Positions 40,726-49,915 of a stretch of DNA of 64,000 bases are shown here, piece by piece (position 1 is the stretch's first letter; each line of letters begins with the position of its first letter). The DNA lies in contig DASYBU010000005.1 of the NCBI GenBank assembly GCA_036500605.1, positions 124,001 through 188,000 of the forward strand, written 5' to 3'. Position numbers and translations under genes: made by a program. This stretch comes from JAFALK01 sp036500605 (GTDB taxonomy: Bacteria; Pseudomonadota; Gammaproteobacteria; Burkholderiales; Burkholderiaceae_C). The notes beneath the pieces were generated by a model that was not told the origin of the DNA, searched no databases, and saw nothing but the letters and a program-made list of their open reading frames with translations.

Positions 40726-41487
40726 TCAGGCCTTGCCCTTTGATGACGCGGCAGATGACGCCTTCACCAGCACGGGTTCCGCGCGGTAACGCTGCGGGAA
40801 CATCTTCCTGAGCTGATCGAGCTTGGGCATGTCGTTCATCAGGATGTAGAGCTGGTTCGGGTTCTCGGTCAGGTAGTCCTGGTGGTAGGTCTCGGCCGGA
40901 TAGAAGCCCGGGTTGCTTTCCACACGCGTCACGATCGGCTTGGGGTAGACATGGGCCGCGTCGAGCTGCGCGATGTAGGCCTGCGTGGCCTTGGTCTGCT
41001 CGGCGCTGGTGGTGAAGACCTCCGAGCGGTACTGCGTGCCGGTGTCGGCGCCCTGGTGGTTCAGCTGTGTCGGGTCATGCGCGACCGAAAAGTAGATCTG
41101 CAGCAGCGCGCCGTAGCTGACCTGTTGCGGGTCGTAGGTCACTTCCACCGATTCCGCGTGGCCCGTGCGGCCGCCGCTGACCACCTCGTAATGCGCGGTG
41201 CCGGCCGCGCCGCCGGTGTAGCCCGAGACCGCGCGCTGCACGCCCTTGACGTGCTGGAACACGCCTTGCACGCCCCAGAAGCAGCCGCCCGCGAAGACGA
41301 CCTTCTGCGGGCCCGCGCCTTCGGCTTTCAGGTCGACCGCAGGGGGCGGAATCTGCACGGCGGTTTCCGCGGCGGCCACGGTCTGGGTCTGCCACAGCAG
41401 CGCCGCGCCGATCACGACGGTGCCGATGGCGGCCAGCTGGAGGAAGTTGCGGCGCGGGGCCGAACGGCTTGCTTGTTGGGTCTTCAT
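40726..41487 (-). CDS. msrA: Peptide-methionine (S)-S-oxide reductase, exported
   Basis: A 253-residue MsrA: catalytic Cys69 in AGGCFWGVQGVF, VSGYTGG, GHAESVEVTYDP, and the GTQYRSE segment that binds the sulfoxide. The N terminus has RRNFLQLAAIGTVVIGAALL, a twin-arginine or uncleaved membrane signal, so it acts outside the cytoplasm. It ends the operon msrB-dipZ-msrA, 24 bp after the DipZ gene. Most bacterial MsrA proteins are cytoplasmic, so the exported form together with a dedicated reductant is notable. Confidence 0.94.
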   Translation of the reverse strand: MKTQQASRSAPRRNFLQLAAIGTVVIGAALLWQTQTVAAAETAVQIPPPAVDLKAEGAGPQKVVFAGGCFWGVQGVFQHVKGVQRAVSGYTGGAAGTAHYEVVSGGRTGHAESVEVTYDPQQVSYGALLQIYFSVAHDPTQLNHQGADTGTQYRSEVFTTSAEQTKATQAYIAQLDAAHVYPKPIVTRVESNPGFYPAETYHQDYLTENPNQLYILMNDMPKLDQLRKMFPQRYRAEPVLVKASSAASSKGKA

Positions 41488-41511
41488 GGTGAGGGTGCTC
41501 CTGTGATGCGT

Positions 41512-43263
41512 TCAACCAAAGGTGAACGCGTAGGCTTGGACATGAGGGTCGAGGAATTCGATGCTGAAGGTGTGCTCGCGGACGTCGCCGCTATCGCCGA
41601 CGTGGCCGATGCCGCCGGGTTGGCGCACCAGCTGGTACAGACGCTGCTCGGTCACCTGGCCGCTGCCATCGGGCGCCACATCGACGCCATGCGCATCGCC
41701 GGGCGGCTTGCCGTCAATGCTCACCTTGAAGCGCACGGGCTTGCCGTCGGCGCCGGGGCCGAGCACGAGATGCAGGTCACGCGCCTGGAAGCGGTAGGCC
41801 ACGCGGCCGGAAGGCGCTTCGAGATTCGCGCTTTCCTTGGCCACGGTCCAGCGGCCCGCGAGGCCCCATTGGTTGAGCGTCAGATCCTTGGGCAGCGCAT
41901 AACTGGCAGCTTCATCGTGCACGGCCTTCGGCGTCGAGACGTTGTTCTGCGCGCGGTAGTAGCCGAGGTAGGTCTCGGGCGACTTCACCGCGTCGATCAT
42001 CGCGGCCTTCTCGACGCCTTGCGCCTTGACCTCGGTCGTGCCCTGCGCCACGCCGGTGGCGCCCGCTTCGCGCAGCAGTTGCTGGATCACGCGCTCGGAC
42101 TCCGCATCGCCGCCCTCACCGAAGTGGTGGTAGCGGATATGGCCTTGCGCATCGATGAAGTAATGCGCGGGCCAGTAGCGGTTATTGAAGCCCTGCCAGA
42201 TCGCGAACTTGTTGTCGATCGCGACGGGGTAGCTGATGCCCAGGTCGGCGACGGCCTTCTTCACATTGGCCTCATCGCGCTCGAAGGCGAACTCGGGCGC
42301 ATGCACGCCGAGCACCACCAGGCCCTGGTCGCGGTACTTGTCGGCCCAGGCCTTCACATAGGGCAGGGTGCGCAGGCAATTGATACAGGAGTAGGTCCAG
42401 AAGTCGACCAGCACGACCTTGCCGCGCAGGCCCTGGGCGGTCAGCGGCGGTGAGTTGAGCCACTGCACGGCACCGTCGAGCGAGGGCAGTTCGCCTTCGA
42501 TCGGCAGGGTTCCGTTCGATCGCGTCTCAGCCTTGGGCTTGGGGCCGCCGAGCATGTCGACGAGGCGCTGTTCGAGCCCGCCGGTGGAAGCTGTGGAGAG
42601 CTGCGCGAGCACGCCGGTATCGGCACCGAAAGCAATCGCGGCAACGCCGACCAGCATCGCCGCGCCAAGACCGCGCCGCACCCATTCGCCGACGCCCAGC
42701 GAGCGCTTGAGCGCACTGAACACCTTGCCGCCGAGCAGCAGTGCCGCGGCCATCGAGGTCGCCGCGCCGGCCGCATACGCGAGCAGCAGGAAGGTCGTGC
42801 CGACGCTCGCACCTTGCAGCGCCGCGCCGGTCAGGATCAGGCCGAGGATCGGGCCGGCGCAAGGCGCCCACAGCAGGCCGGTCGCCACGCCGAGCAGCAG
42901 CGCCGCACCGGGGCGCGGCTTGCCGTCGCCATGTGACGATTCAGACAGCCGCGAACCCAGGGCGACCAGCGGCTTCGTCAGCCGTTCGGCCAGGCCGGGC
43001 CAGACCAGCGTCAAGCCGAACAGCGCGACCAGGGCCAGCGCCGCCCAGCGTCCATATTGATTGGCCGCCACGACCCAGCCGCCACCGACGGCGGCCAGCG
43101 AGGCCACCGCCGCGAAGGTCAGCACCATGCCCAGCAGCAGGGGCAGGCCGCTCCGTGTGAACGGCTCGTCAGCACGCGAGAACACAAAGGGCAGCACCGG
43201 CAGGATGCAAGGGCTGACGATGGTCAGCACGCCGCCCAGATAGGCCAGAACGATCAGCAGCAT
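41512..43263 (-). CDS. DipZ-type membrane thiol reductase (CcdA domain fused to TlpA-like domain)
   Basis: A 583-residue fusion. The first 240 residues form the CcdA/DsbD membrane domain with the redox Cys pair in VSPCILPVLP (Cys19) and WAPCAGPILG (Cys135). A TlpA/AhpC-like periplasmic domain follows with SCINC (Cys293, Cys296), and the last 130 residues are a beta-rich domain as in mycobacterial DipZ. The protein would pass electrons from cytoplasmic thioredoxin to periplasmic partners. Flanked by msrB and msrA, it most likely reduces these two enzymes. Confidence 0.92.
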   Translation of the reverse strand: MLLIVLAYLGGVLTIVSPCILPVLPFVFSRADEPFTRSGLPLLLGMVLTFAAVASLAAVGGGWVVAANQYGRWAALALVALFGLTLVWPGLAERLTKPLVALGSRLSESSHGDGKPRPGAALLLGVATGLLWAPCAGPILGLILTGAALQGASVGTTFLLLAYAAGAATSMAAALLLGGKVFSALKRSLGVGEWVRRGLGAAMLVGVAAIAFGADTGVLAQLSTASTGGLEQRLVDMLGGPKPKAETRSNGTLPIEGELPSLDGAVQWLNSPPLTAQGLRGKVVLVDFWTYSCINCLRTLPYVKAWADKYRDQGLVVLGVHAPEFAFERDEANVKKAVADLGISYPVAIDNKFAIWQGFNNRYWPAHYFIDAQGHIRYHHFGEGGDAESERVIQQLLREAGATGVAQGTTEVKAQGVEKAAMIDAVKSPETYLGYYRAQNNVSTPKAVHDEAASYALPKDLTLNQWGLAGRWTVAKESANLEAPSGRVAYRFQARDLHLVLGPGADGKPVRFKVSIDGKPPGDAHGVDVAPDGSGQVTEQRLYQLVRQPGGIGHVGDSGDVREHTFSIEFLDPHVQAYAFTFG

Positions 43264-43309
43264 TTTGGTTTTCTCTTCTTCTACTTTGGTCTACTTTTTT
43301 TTCTACGGC

Positions 43310-43807
43310 TCAGGACGTCTGCGGCGCGAAGCTCATCGCCACGCCGTTCATGCAGTAGCGCAGGCCGGTCGGCTTGGGGCCGTCGTCGAACACATGGCCC
43401 AGATGCCCGCCGCAGCGGCGGCAATGCACCTCCGTGCGCAGCATGCCCATCGTGCGGTCCTGCCGCTCGATCACGGCCTTGTCGAGCGGCTTCCAGAAGC
43501 TGGGCCAGCCGGTGCCGCTCTCGAACTTGGTCTTGGACGAGAACAGCGCCAGTTCGCAACCGGCGCAGGAGAACGTGCCGCTGCGATGCTCGCTGTTGAG
43601 CGGGCTGGAGCCCGGCCATTCGGTGCCTTCGTGGCGCAGCACGTCGTACTGCGGCTTCGACAGCTTGGCGCGCCATTCGGCGTCGGTGTGGCTGACCTCG
43701 AAGACCTCGGCCGAAGGGGCAGCGACGGCCCAGCGCGAGAACAGGCCGGCGGCCGCTGCGGCCGAGCCGCCGAGGCCGGCGAGCAGAAGGGTGCGTCGAG
43801 TGTTCAT
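43310..43807 (-). CDS. msrB: Peptide-methionine (R)-S-oxide reductase, Tat-exported
   Basis: A 165-residue MsrB with zinc ligands in CAGC (81-84) and CRRCGGH (129-132), the GTGWPSFW motif, and the catalytic Cys152 in RYCMNGVAM. The usual RYCxNxxxL form is kept. The N terminus is a twin-arginine signal (NTRRTLLLAGLGGSAAAAAG). The ATG at 43807 with GAGGA upstream is preferred to an upstream in-frame start at 43939. It opens the msr operon and is divergent from an OmpR-type two-component system, its possible regulator. Confidence 0.94.
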   Translation of the reverse strand: MNTRRTLLLAGLGGSAAAAAGLFSRWAVAAPSAEVFEVSHTDAEWRAKLSKPQYDVLRHEGTEWPGSSPLNSEHRSGTFSCAGCELALFSSKTKFESGTGWPSFWKPLDKAVIERQDRTMGMLRTEVHCRRCGGHLGHVFDDGPKPTGLRYCMNGVAMSFAPQTS

Positions 43808-43972
43808 GGCATCCTCACAGGAGACAGACAAGTGGAGCGATGAAGAGAGCTTAGGCACTTGCCCTCCCGAAGTCCTCACGCAGACTTCAACAATTCGTGA
43901 TACTTCCCGAGGCCGCGCTAACGGACAATTTACGCGCACACCCTCAAACCCGCGTCAAACAAGGCTCTTCCG

Positions 43973-44704
43973 ATGTCCGCACCGCGCCGCGTCCTCCTGG
44001 TCGAGGACGACGCCCATATCGCCGACCTGCTTTCCCTGCACCTGCGCGACGAGGGCCTGGAGGTCGTCCATTGCGCCCGCGGCGACGATGGCCTCAAGGC
44101 GCTGGAGCGTGGCGGCTGGGATGCGCTGGTGCTCGATTTGATGCTGCCCGGCGTCGACGGCCTCGAGATCTGCCGCCGTGCGCGCGCCATGACGCGCTAC
44201 ACGCCGATCATCATCATCAGCGCCCGCTCCAGCGAGGTGCACCGCATCCTGGGCCTGGAACTCGGCGCGGACGACTACCTGGCCAAGCCTTTCTCGGTGC
44301 TGGAGCTGGTGGCGCGCGTGAAGGCGCTCTTGCGTCGGGTTGATGCGTTAGCGCAGAACGCGCGGCTGGAGAGCGGCAGCCTCTCGATCGACGGGCTCGA
44401 CATCGACCCCGTGGCGCGCGATGCGCGGCTCGACGGCAAGCGCCTCGACCTGACGCCGCGCGAGTTCGACCTGCTGTATTTCTTCGCCCGCCAGCCGGGC
44501 AAGGTGTTCTCGCGCATGGATCTGCTCAATGCCGTCTGGGGCTACCAGCATGAGGGCTACGAGCACACGGTCAACACGCACATCAACCGGCTGCGCGCCA
44601 AGATCGAGGCCGATCCGGCGCGGCCGGCGCGCATCCTGACGGTCTGGGGCCGCGGCTACAAGTTCGCCGAAGCCGAAGCCGATGCCGGCGAGGGCGCCCC
44701 ATGA
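43973..44704 (+). CDS. OmpR-family response regulator
   Basis: A 243-residue regulator with a receiver domain (LVEDD, phospho-acceptor Asp55 in VLDLMLPG, KPFS) and an OmpR/PhoB winged helix (LTPREFDLLYFFARQPGKVFSR, VNTHINRLRAKIE, TVWGRGYKF). It is coupled to the downstream kinase gene by a 4-nt overlap. It is divergent from msrB across 165 bp. Confidence 0.95.
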   Translation: MSAPRRVLLVEDDAHIADLLSLHLRDEGLEVVHCARGDDGLKALERGGWDALVLDLMLPGVDGLEICRRARAMTRYTPIIIISARSSEVHRILGLELGADDYLAKPFSVLELVARVKALLRRVDALAQNARLESGSLSIDGLDIDPVARDARLDGKRLDLTPREFDLLYFFARQPGKVFSRMDLLNAVWGYQHEGYEHTVNTHINRLRAKIEADPARPARILTVWGRGYKFAEAEADAGEGAP

Positions 44705-46176
44705 GGCTCACCCTGACGCAACGGCTCGCGCTCGTCTTTGCGGTCTTGCTGCTGCTGTGCAGCGGCACCTCGGCCTGGTTGCAGCTGCGCTCCACGCGCA
44801 TGCATGAGCTCGAAGTGGTGCAGGGCCTGTCGCGCGATGTGGCGTCCAGCATCGCCCGTGATGTGCAGCTGACCGATGCCAACGGCCTGATGCCCAACGC
44901 GCTGCGCAACCTGTTCCAGCAGCTGATGATGGTGAACCCGAGCGTCGAGGTCTACCTGCTCGACCCGCAGGGCCAGATCGTCGGCCATGCGGCGCCCGAC
45001 GGCCGGCTGCGACGCGATCGTGTCGATCTGGCGCCCGTGCACAAGCTGCTGGATGGCGGCATGCTGCCGGTGCTGGGCGATGACCCGCGCAGCGTCGATG
45101 GCCGCAAGGTGTTCAGCGCCGCACCGGTCAGCCTGAACGGGCGCGAGGTCGGCTATGTCTACGTGATCCTGCTCAGCGAGGCGCATGACCTGCTGGCCGC
45201 GCGCGGCTCGGCCAATGCGGTGCTGAACACGGCGCTGTGGTCGATCGGCATGGTGGCGGTGCTGTGCCTTGCGGCCGGCCTGGTCGCCTTCACGCTGATC
45301 ACGCGGCCGCTGCGGCGGCTGACCGAGACGGTGCGCGGTTTCGACATCGACGGTGCGCCGCGCGAGCTGCCGGCGCCGCTGGCTTCAAGCGTCAGCAGTC
45401 GCGACGAGATCGCCGTGCTCGACGGCACGTACCGCCAGATGGTGGCGCGCATGGGCGAGCAATGGCGAACGCTCACCCGGCAGGACCAGGAGCGGCGCGA
45501 GCTGATCGCCAACATCTCGCATGACCTGCGCACGCCGCTGTCCTCGCTGCACGGCTATCTGGAGACGCTGCTGCTCAAGGATGAAACGCTGACCGCACCC
45601 GAGCGCCGCCGCTACCTCGGCATCGCGCTTGACCAGAGCCGCAAGGTCGGCGCGCTGGCGCAGAGCCTGTTTGAGCTGGCGCGGCTCGAGTACGGTTTCG
45701 TGCAGCCCGAGCTCGAGCCTTTCTCGATGACCGACCTGATGCAGGACGTGTTCCAGAAGTTCGAGCTCGCGGCCGAGGCGCGCGGCGTGCAGCTGAAGGC
45801 GCAGTTCCCGCCGCGGCTGCCGGCCGTCAACGCCGATCTCGGGCTGATCGAGCGCGTGCTCAGCAACCTGCTCGACAACGCCTTGCGTTACACGCCGCAG
45901 GGCGGGCGCATCGAGGTGGCGCTGGCCGCACACGGGAGTGATGCGCTTGAAGTGACCGTTAGCGACACCGGCCCCGGCATTCCGCGCGAGCAGCGCGAAG
46001 GCCTGTTCGAGCGGCCTTTCACGGTGGGCGGTGCTCGGCGCGACGGGGGCCTGGGCCTGCGCATCGTGCACCGGATCCTGGAGCTGCATGGCAGCCGTAT
46101 CGAGCTGCTGGACACGCCGGAACAGGGCGCGAGCTTCCGCTTCTCGCTGGCGGCCGCGCCAGCGAAGGCGGCGTGA
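44701..46176 (+). CDS. Sensor histidine kinase
   Basis: A 491-residue membrane kinase. Two hydrophobic segments (about residues 8-25 and 179-200) enclose a periplasmic sensor domain of 150 residues, followed by HAMP, HisKA with His274 in NISHDLRTPLSSLHGYLETLL, and a HATPase domain (NLLDNALRYTPQGG, SDTGPGIP, GGLGLRIV). In the sensor domain no known fold is recognised. It starts in the end of the response regulator gene. With msrB divergent, a role in envelope oxidative stress is a reasonable guess. Confidence 0.94.
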   Translation: MRLTLTQRLALVFAVLLLLCSGTSAWLQLRSTRMHELEVVQGLSRDVASSIARDVQLTDANGLMPNALRNLFQQLMMVNPSVEVYLLDPQGQIVGHAAPDGRLRRDRVDLAPVHKLLDGGMLPVLGDDPRSVDGRKVFSAAPVSLNGREVGYVYVILLSEAHDLLAARGSANAVLNTALWSIGMVAVLCLAAGLVAFTLITRPLRRLTETVRGFDIDGAPRELPAPLASSVSSRDEIAVLDGTYRQMVARMGEQWRTLTRQDQERRELIANISHDLRTPLSSLHGYLETLLLKDETLTAPERRRYLGIALDQSRKVGALAQSLFELARLEYGFVQPELEPFSMTDLMQDVFQKFELAAEARGVQLKAQFPPRLPAVNADLGLIERVLSNLLDNALRYTPQGGRIEVALAAHGSDALEVTVSDTGPGIPREQREGLFERPFTVGGARRDGGLGLRIVHRILELHGSRIELLDTPEQGASFRFSLAAAPAKAA

Positions 46177-46187
46177 CGCTCAACGGC

Positions 46188-46553
46188 TCAACGCGCCAGC
46201 AGCTTCAGCAGTTTCCTGATGTCGGGCTGACAGGCCTGCACGGCCTGTGCCTCAATACCGCGATAGAGCGCGATCAACTGGCGGCCGGTCTCGGTCAGCT
46301 CGCTGCCGCCGCCGCTCTTGCCCCCGATCGCCGAGGCCACCGCCGGGTTCTTGAGCGAGCGGTTCAGCTCGTCGATCAGCATCCAGGCGCGCCGGTACGA
46401 CATGCCGAGCGCCTTGGCCGCGGCCGAGATGGAGCGCGTCTCTTCAAGCGCTTCCAGCAGCGCGATCTTGCCGGGCCCCACGGCGATCAGCTCACCCTGC
46501 GTGACGCGCATGCGGAGCTTCAGGGCGGGCTTCTCGTTCGTCGGGGCGTTCAT
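46188..46553 (-). CDS. ModE N-terminal-type winged-helix regulator without molybdate domain
   Basis: A 121-residue protein made only of the winged-helix domain of ModE: GKIALLEALEETRSISAAAKALGMSYRRAWMLIDELN, followed by the GGKSGGGSELTETGRQLI wing. Classic ModE has two Mop domains after this part that bind molybdate, and these are missing, so it would not sense molybdate in the usual way. The stop lies 11 bp from the convergent kinase stop. No mod transport genes are nearby. Confidence 0.88.
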   Translation of the reverse strand: MNAPTNEKPALKLRMRVTQGELIAVGPGKIALLEALEETRSISAAAKALGMSYRRAWMLIDELNRSLKNPAVASAIGGKSGGGSELTETGRQLIALYRGIEAQAVQACQPDIRKLLKLLAR

Positions 46554-46627
46554 CGCGGTCGGCTCTTTGAGGTGGTCTCCAGCCTATTAAATCACCGCGA
46601 CCCCGATCAAGGCCCGCGGGCTTTGCG

Positions 46628-46843
46628 TCAAGCCGTGCGCTGCGTGGCCCTGCGGTCGCGCTTGGGCGGGTTCGCGAGGGCTTGCCAGGCGATTTCGTTC
46701 TCCTGGATCCGCCGTCTCTCGGGGTGGTGCAGCCGCAGTTCGGCGGGCAAGGCGCCGCCGCAGTGCTCGCACTTGGGATAGCGGCGGTTGTAGATCGTGA
46801 AGGTGCAGTGGGGGCAGCAAAGGGCGGGAGCTGGGGGGCGCAT
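46628..46843 (-). CDS. Small zinc-ribbon protein
   Basis: A 71-residue frame with two CxxC knuckles, CPHC near residue 10 and CEHC near residue 26, spaced as in zinc ribbons, then a helical charged tail (RRRIQENEIAWQALANPPKRDRR). The ATG at 46843 has GGAAGGA 7-8 nt upstream. The function is unknown. It lies alone on the minus strand between the ModE-like gene and the amidohydrolase. Confidence 0.6.
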   Translation of the reverse strand: MRPPAPALCCPHCTFTIYNRRYPKCEHCGGALPAELRLHHPERRRIQENEIAWQALANPPKRDRRATQRTA

Positions 46844-47118
46844 GAGGTTTCCTTCCGGGCATGAGGCGGGCTGGTGCAGCGATTGAAAGCGCCGCGCAGT
46901 GATTCCCCTTGAATCCACATCAAGGTGAGCCGGCCTCTACCCGCGGATGCGCGGACTCGAAACAGGGGGCACAACGCGAGGCCCGTGACATGCTGCTCAA
47001 CTAACGGATTACGCAGACGCAAGCTGCGGCGGCGAAATCCGTACCGGAACCCCCTGATGGACAAGGCCCGTGCCGTGGCTACAGTCCGGAGCTTCCAACT
47101 CCTACAGGAAGACCGGGC

Positions 47119-48468
47119 ATGACGACTCGTCGACTCTCGAAAGTGAAGCTGGCCGTTGCTGCCGCGGCTGCAGTCCTGACACTTGGCGCGCTCTCCGCAC
47201 AAGCGGCCGAGAAGTCGGCCGAGAAGTCGGCCGAAAGCGCGGCGCCCGCCGTGACCGTGCTGCGCGCGACCCACCTCTTTGACTCGGTCTCGGGCAAGCT
47301 CGTGAGCCCGGGCGTGCTGGTGATCAGCGGCAAGAAGATCCTCTCGGTCGGCAATGCGGTCGTGCCAGCCGGTGCCCGCGTGATCGAGCTCGGCGACGCC
47401 ACGCTGCTGCCGGGCTTCATCGACGCGCATGTGCATCTGTCCGATGCCATGAGCGACAACTTCTACAAGGACTTCTACAACGGCGTGCTGCGCTTCCCGG
47501 CCGAACAGGCGCTCTACGGCGCGCGCCACGCCAAGGACACGCTTGAGGCCGGTTTCACCAGCGTGCGTGATGTGGGCTCGGAGGACTACATCGCGCTGGG
47601 CCTGCGCAATGCCATCAATGCCGGCGTGATCCCGGGGCCGCGCATGCTGGTCTCCAACTACCCGATCGGCGCCACCGCCGGCCACGCCGACCAGGCGCCG
47701 TTTCCACCTGAGAAGATCGCGCCGGCCGGCCCCATCCAGGGCGTCTGCAACGGGGCCGATCAATGCCGCGCGGCGGTGCGCTACCAGATCAAATACGGCG
47801 CCGACGTCATCAAGTTCATGCCCTCGGGCGGCGTGCTCTCGCTGACGGATCCGGTCGACGTGCCCGAGCTGACGGCCGACGAGATGAACGCGATCGTCTC
47901 AGAGGCGCACATGTGGGGCCGCAAGGTCGCCGCGCATTGCCACGGCGACCTGGCCGCGAAGATGGCGATCGCCGCCGGCGTCGATTCCATCGAGCACGGC
48001 TCCTTCCTGAAGGACGACACGCTGCAGCTGATGAAGGCCAAGCACGTCTTCCTCGTGCCCACGCTGTATGCGGGCTTCTGGGTCGGCCAGCGCGCCGATA
48101 ACTTCCCGCCCGTCATCGCCGACAAGGCCCGCGCCGCCGCGGCGCAGATGATGCAGATGTTCGAGCGTGCCGCCCGGATCGGCGTGCCGGTGGCCTTTGG
48201 CACCGATGCCGGCGTGGAGCCCCACGGCACCAATGCCAAGGAGTTCTGGCTGATGACGCAGCACGGCTTCACGTCCGCGCAGTCCCTGATGGCCGGCACC
48301 GCCAACGGTGCCGAACTGCTCGGCGTCAAGGATCGCGTGGGCACGCTCGAAGCCGGCAAGCTGGCCGATGTGGTGGCCGTGCCGGGCGATGCGCTGGCGC
48401 ATATCGAGGCGACGGCCCATCCGCTGTTCGTGATGAAGGAAGGCGCGGTGGTGGTCGACGGGAAGTGA
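47119..48468 (+). CDS. Exported metal-dependent amidohydrolase
   Basis: A 449-residue member of the amidohydrolase superfamily, close to the Xaa-Pro dipeptidase/imidazolonepropionase-like group. The metal site is visible as DAHVHL, the Lys of DVIKFM, AHCHG, EHGS, and GTDAG. A signal peptide (LAVAAAAAVLTLGALSAQA) suggests the periplasm. After the signal comes a short AEKSAEKSAESA repeat from a 12-nt duplication. Relatives split N-acyl amino acids or Xaa-Pro dipeptides; the substrate is open. The region 46844-47118 before it has no supported gene. Confidence 0.88.
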   Translation: MTTRRLSKVKLAVAAAAAVLTLGALSAQAAEKSAEKSAESAAPAVTVLRATHLFDSVSGKLVSPGVLVISGKKILSVGNAVVPAGARVIELGDATLLPGFIDAHVHLSDAMSDNFYKDFYNGVLRFPAEQALYGARHAKDTLEAGFTSVRDVGSEDYIALGLRNAINAGVIPGPRMLVSNYPIGATAGHADQAPFPPEKIAPAGPIQGVCNGADQCRAAVRYQIKYGADVIKFMPSGGVLSLTDPVDVPELTADEMNAIVSEAHMWGRKVAAHCHGDLAAKMAIAAGVDSIEHGSFLKDDTLQLMKAKHVFLVPTLYAGFWVGQRADNFPPVIADKARAAAAQMMQMFERAARIGVPVAFGTDAGVEPHGTNAKEFWLMTQHGFTSAQSLMAGTANGAELLGVKDRVGTLEAGKLADVVAVPGDALAHIEATAHPLFVMKEGAVVVDGK

Positions 48469-48534
48469 GCGGCGGGAAGTTGATCAGCGGGGAGCTGCTC
48501 AGCGGGAGGCGAGTTTCTCGTTTATCGTCGGGCC

Positions 48535-49053
48535 ATGACGCCCGACCTTCAGGTGAGCCTCGCGACCCGCCATGACGCCGCCAAGATCGCGGCCCTGTCT
48601 CGCGACCTGATCGAGCAGGGCCTGCCGTGGAGCTGGCGCCCCGAGCGCGTGGCCCGCGCCATCGCCGCCGCCAACACCAATGTGGCGGTGTTGCGCGAAG
48701 CTCGTGACGAACATGACAAACGCGACAAGGGCGAGCTCGACGCCTTCGGCATCATGGAATATTGGGACGACGACGCCCACCTCGTGCTCTTCGCCGTGCG
48801 GCCCTTGCGCCAGCGGCACGGTATCGGCAGCGCGCTGCTGCAATGGCTCGAGGCTTCGGCGCTCGTGGCCGGCTCGAAGCGGATCCGCGTCGAGGCGCGG
48901 CGCGACAACACGGCGGCGCGAAGTTTCTACAACGAGCACGGCTACCATGAGCTGCAGATCAGGCCGCGCATGTACAGCGGTGTGCTTGATGGCATTCTTC
49001 TTGAGAAATGGCTTGGCAGCAGCGAGCCCGACGTTCCTCAGAACTTCGCTTAG
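48535..49053 (+). CDS. GNAT family N-acetyltransferase
   Basis: A 172-residue acetyltransferase. Motif A, the CoA pyrophosphate loop, is VRPLRQRHGIGSALLQWLE, and motif B is in NTAARSFYNEHGYHE. No signal peptide. The second acetyltransferase gene starts 7 bp after its stop, so these two and the Gfa-fold gene form one operon. Substrate unknown. Confidence 0.88.
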   Translation: MTPDLQVSLATRHDAAKIAALSRDLIEQGLPWSWRPERVARAIAAANTNVAVLREARDEHDKRDKGELDAFGIMEYWDDDAHLVLFAVRPLRQRHGIGSALLQWLEASALVAGSKRIRVEARRDNTAARSFYNEHGYHELQIRPRMYSGVLDGILLEKWLGSSEPDVPQNFA

Positions 49054-49060
49054 CAATTCC

Positions 49061-49477
49061 ATGCAAATCAGTTACGAGATGGCGGCGCCGCTGCCGCTTG
49101 CGTTCAAGAGCCTCTATGACACCACCGGGTGGGCCGGTGGCGCGGAGCACCCCGTTTCCCGCTACGAGGCGGCGCTTTCGGGCTCCTGGGCTTGCTGCAG
49201 CGCCTATGCGGATGATCGCCTTGTGGGTTTCGGGCGTGTGATCTCGGACGGCGTTCTGCACGCCTTCATCACCGAGATGATCATCGCGCCTGACTTTCAG
49301 CAGCAGGGTATCGGCCGTGCCATCCTGGACGCCTTGGTCCAACGGTGCCTGGCGCGTGGAGTGACCGACATCCAGCTCTTCTGTGCTGAAGGCAAGGAAG
49401 GCTTTTACCGCCAGGGCGGCTTCGCGCCTCGTCTGCCGACCCGGCCTGGCATGCAATACATGGGAACCGACGCATGA
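49061..49477 (+). CDS. GNAT family N-acetyltransferase
   Basis: A 138-residue acetyltransferase with IIAPDFQQQGIGRAILDALVQ as motif A and EGKEGFYRQGGFAPR as the C-terminal motif. It resembles the short aminoglycoside-like or YjaB-type GNAT proteins. The start ATG at 49061 follows the first acetyltransferase stop by 7 bp, and its stop overlaps the next gene (ATGA, 49474-49477). Confidence 0.87.
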   Translation: MQISYEMAAPLPLAFKSLYDTTGWAGGAEHPVSRYEAALSGSWACCSAYADDRLVGFGRVISDGVLHAFITEMIIAPDFQQQGIGRAILDALVQRCLARGVTDIQLFCAEGKEGFYRQGGFAPRLPTRPGMQYMGTDA

Positions 49478-49914
49478 CTGAAAGAACCGGCAGCTGCCTC
49501 TGCGGCCAAGTGCACTATCGACTGAGCGCCGAGCCCGTCGTCTCGCGCATCTGCTGGTGCCGCGATTGCCAGCGCATCGCGGGCAACGGCACGGCCAACG
49601 TGATCTTCCCGACGGACTCGATCGAGATCACGGGCCGCATGAGCGAGCACGTCAAGACGGCAGAGAGCGGCAACCAGGTGCACCGGCGTTTCTGCCCGGA
49701 CTGCGGCACCCATCTGTTCGCGGATTCGTCCGGCCGCCCCGGCCTGACCGTCGTGCGCGTGGGCACGCTCGATGATCCCTCGTCGATCAAGCCGATCGCC
49801 AACATCTGGAGCGCGAGTGCGCCGGCGTGGGCGCATCTGGATACATCGATCGACTGCATCGACCATCAGCCGGTGCCTCCGCAGGCGCCGCAATCCCCCA
49901 CGAGCGCGAGCTGA
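49474..49914 (+). CDS. GFA-fold protein (glutathione-dependent formaldehyde-activating enzyme-like)
   Basis: A 146-residue zinc protein of the CENP-V/GFA family: CLCGQVHYRLSAEP, CWCRDCQRIAGNG, and RRFCPDCGTHLFADS supply the Cys ligands of the fold. Some members bind S-hydroxymethyl-glutathione, but most GFA-fold proteins have no proven activity. It is coupled to the upstream acetyltransferase gene by a 4-nt overlap and followed by the dispersed palindromic repeat. Confidence 0.9.
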   Translation: MTERTGSCLCGQVHYRLSAEPVVSRICWCRDCQRIAGNGTANVIFPTDSIEITGRMSEHVKTAESGNQVHRRFCPDCGTHLFADSSGRPGLTVVRVGTLDDPSSIKPIANIWSASAPAWAHLDTSIDCIDHQPVPPQAPQSPTSAS

Positions 49915-49915
49915 G

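Noticed and set aside
47205..47240. 12-nt tandem duplication in the amidohydrolase gene as a regulatory repeat
   Set aside because: It lies in the coding sequence just after the signal peptide and only lengthens a flexible AEKS linker.
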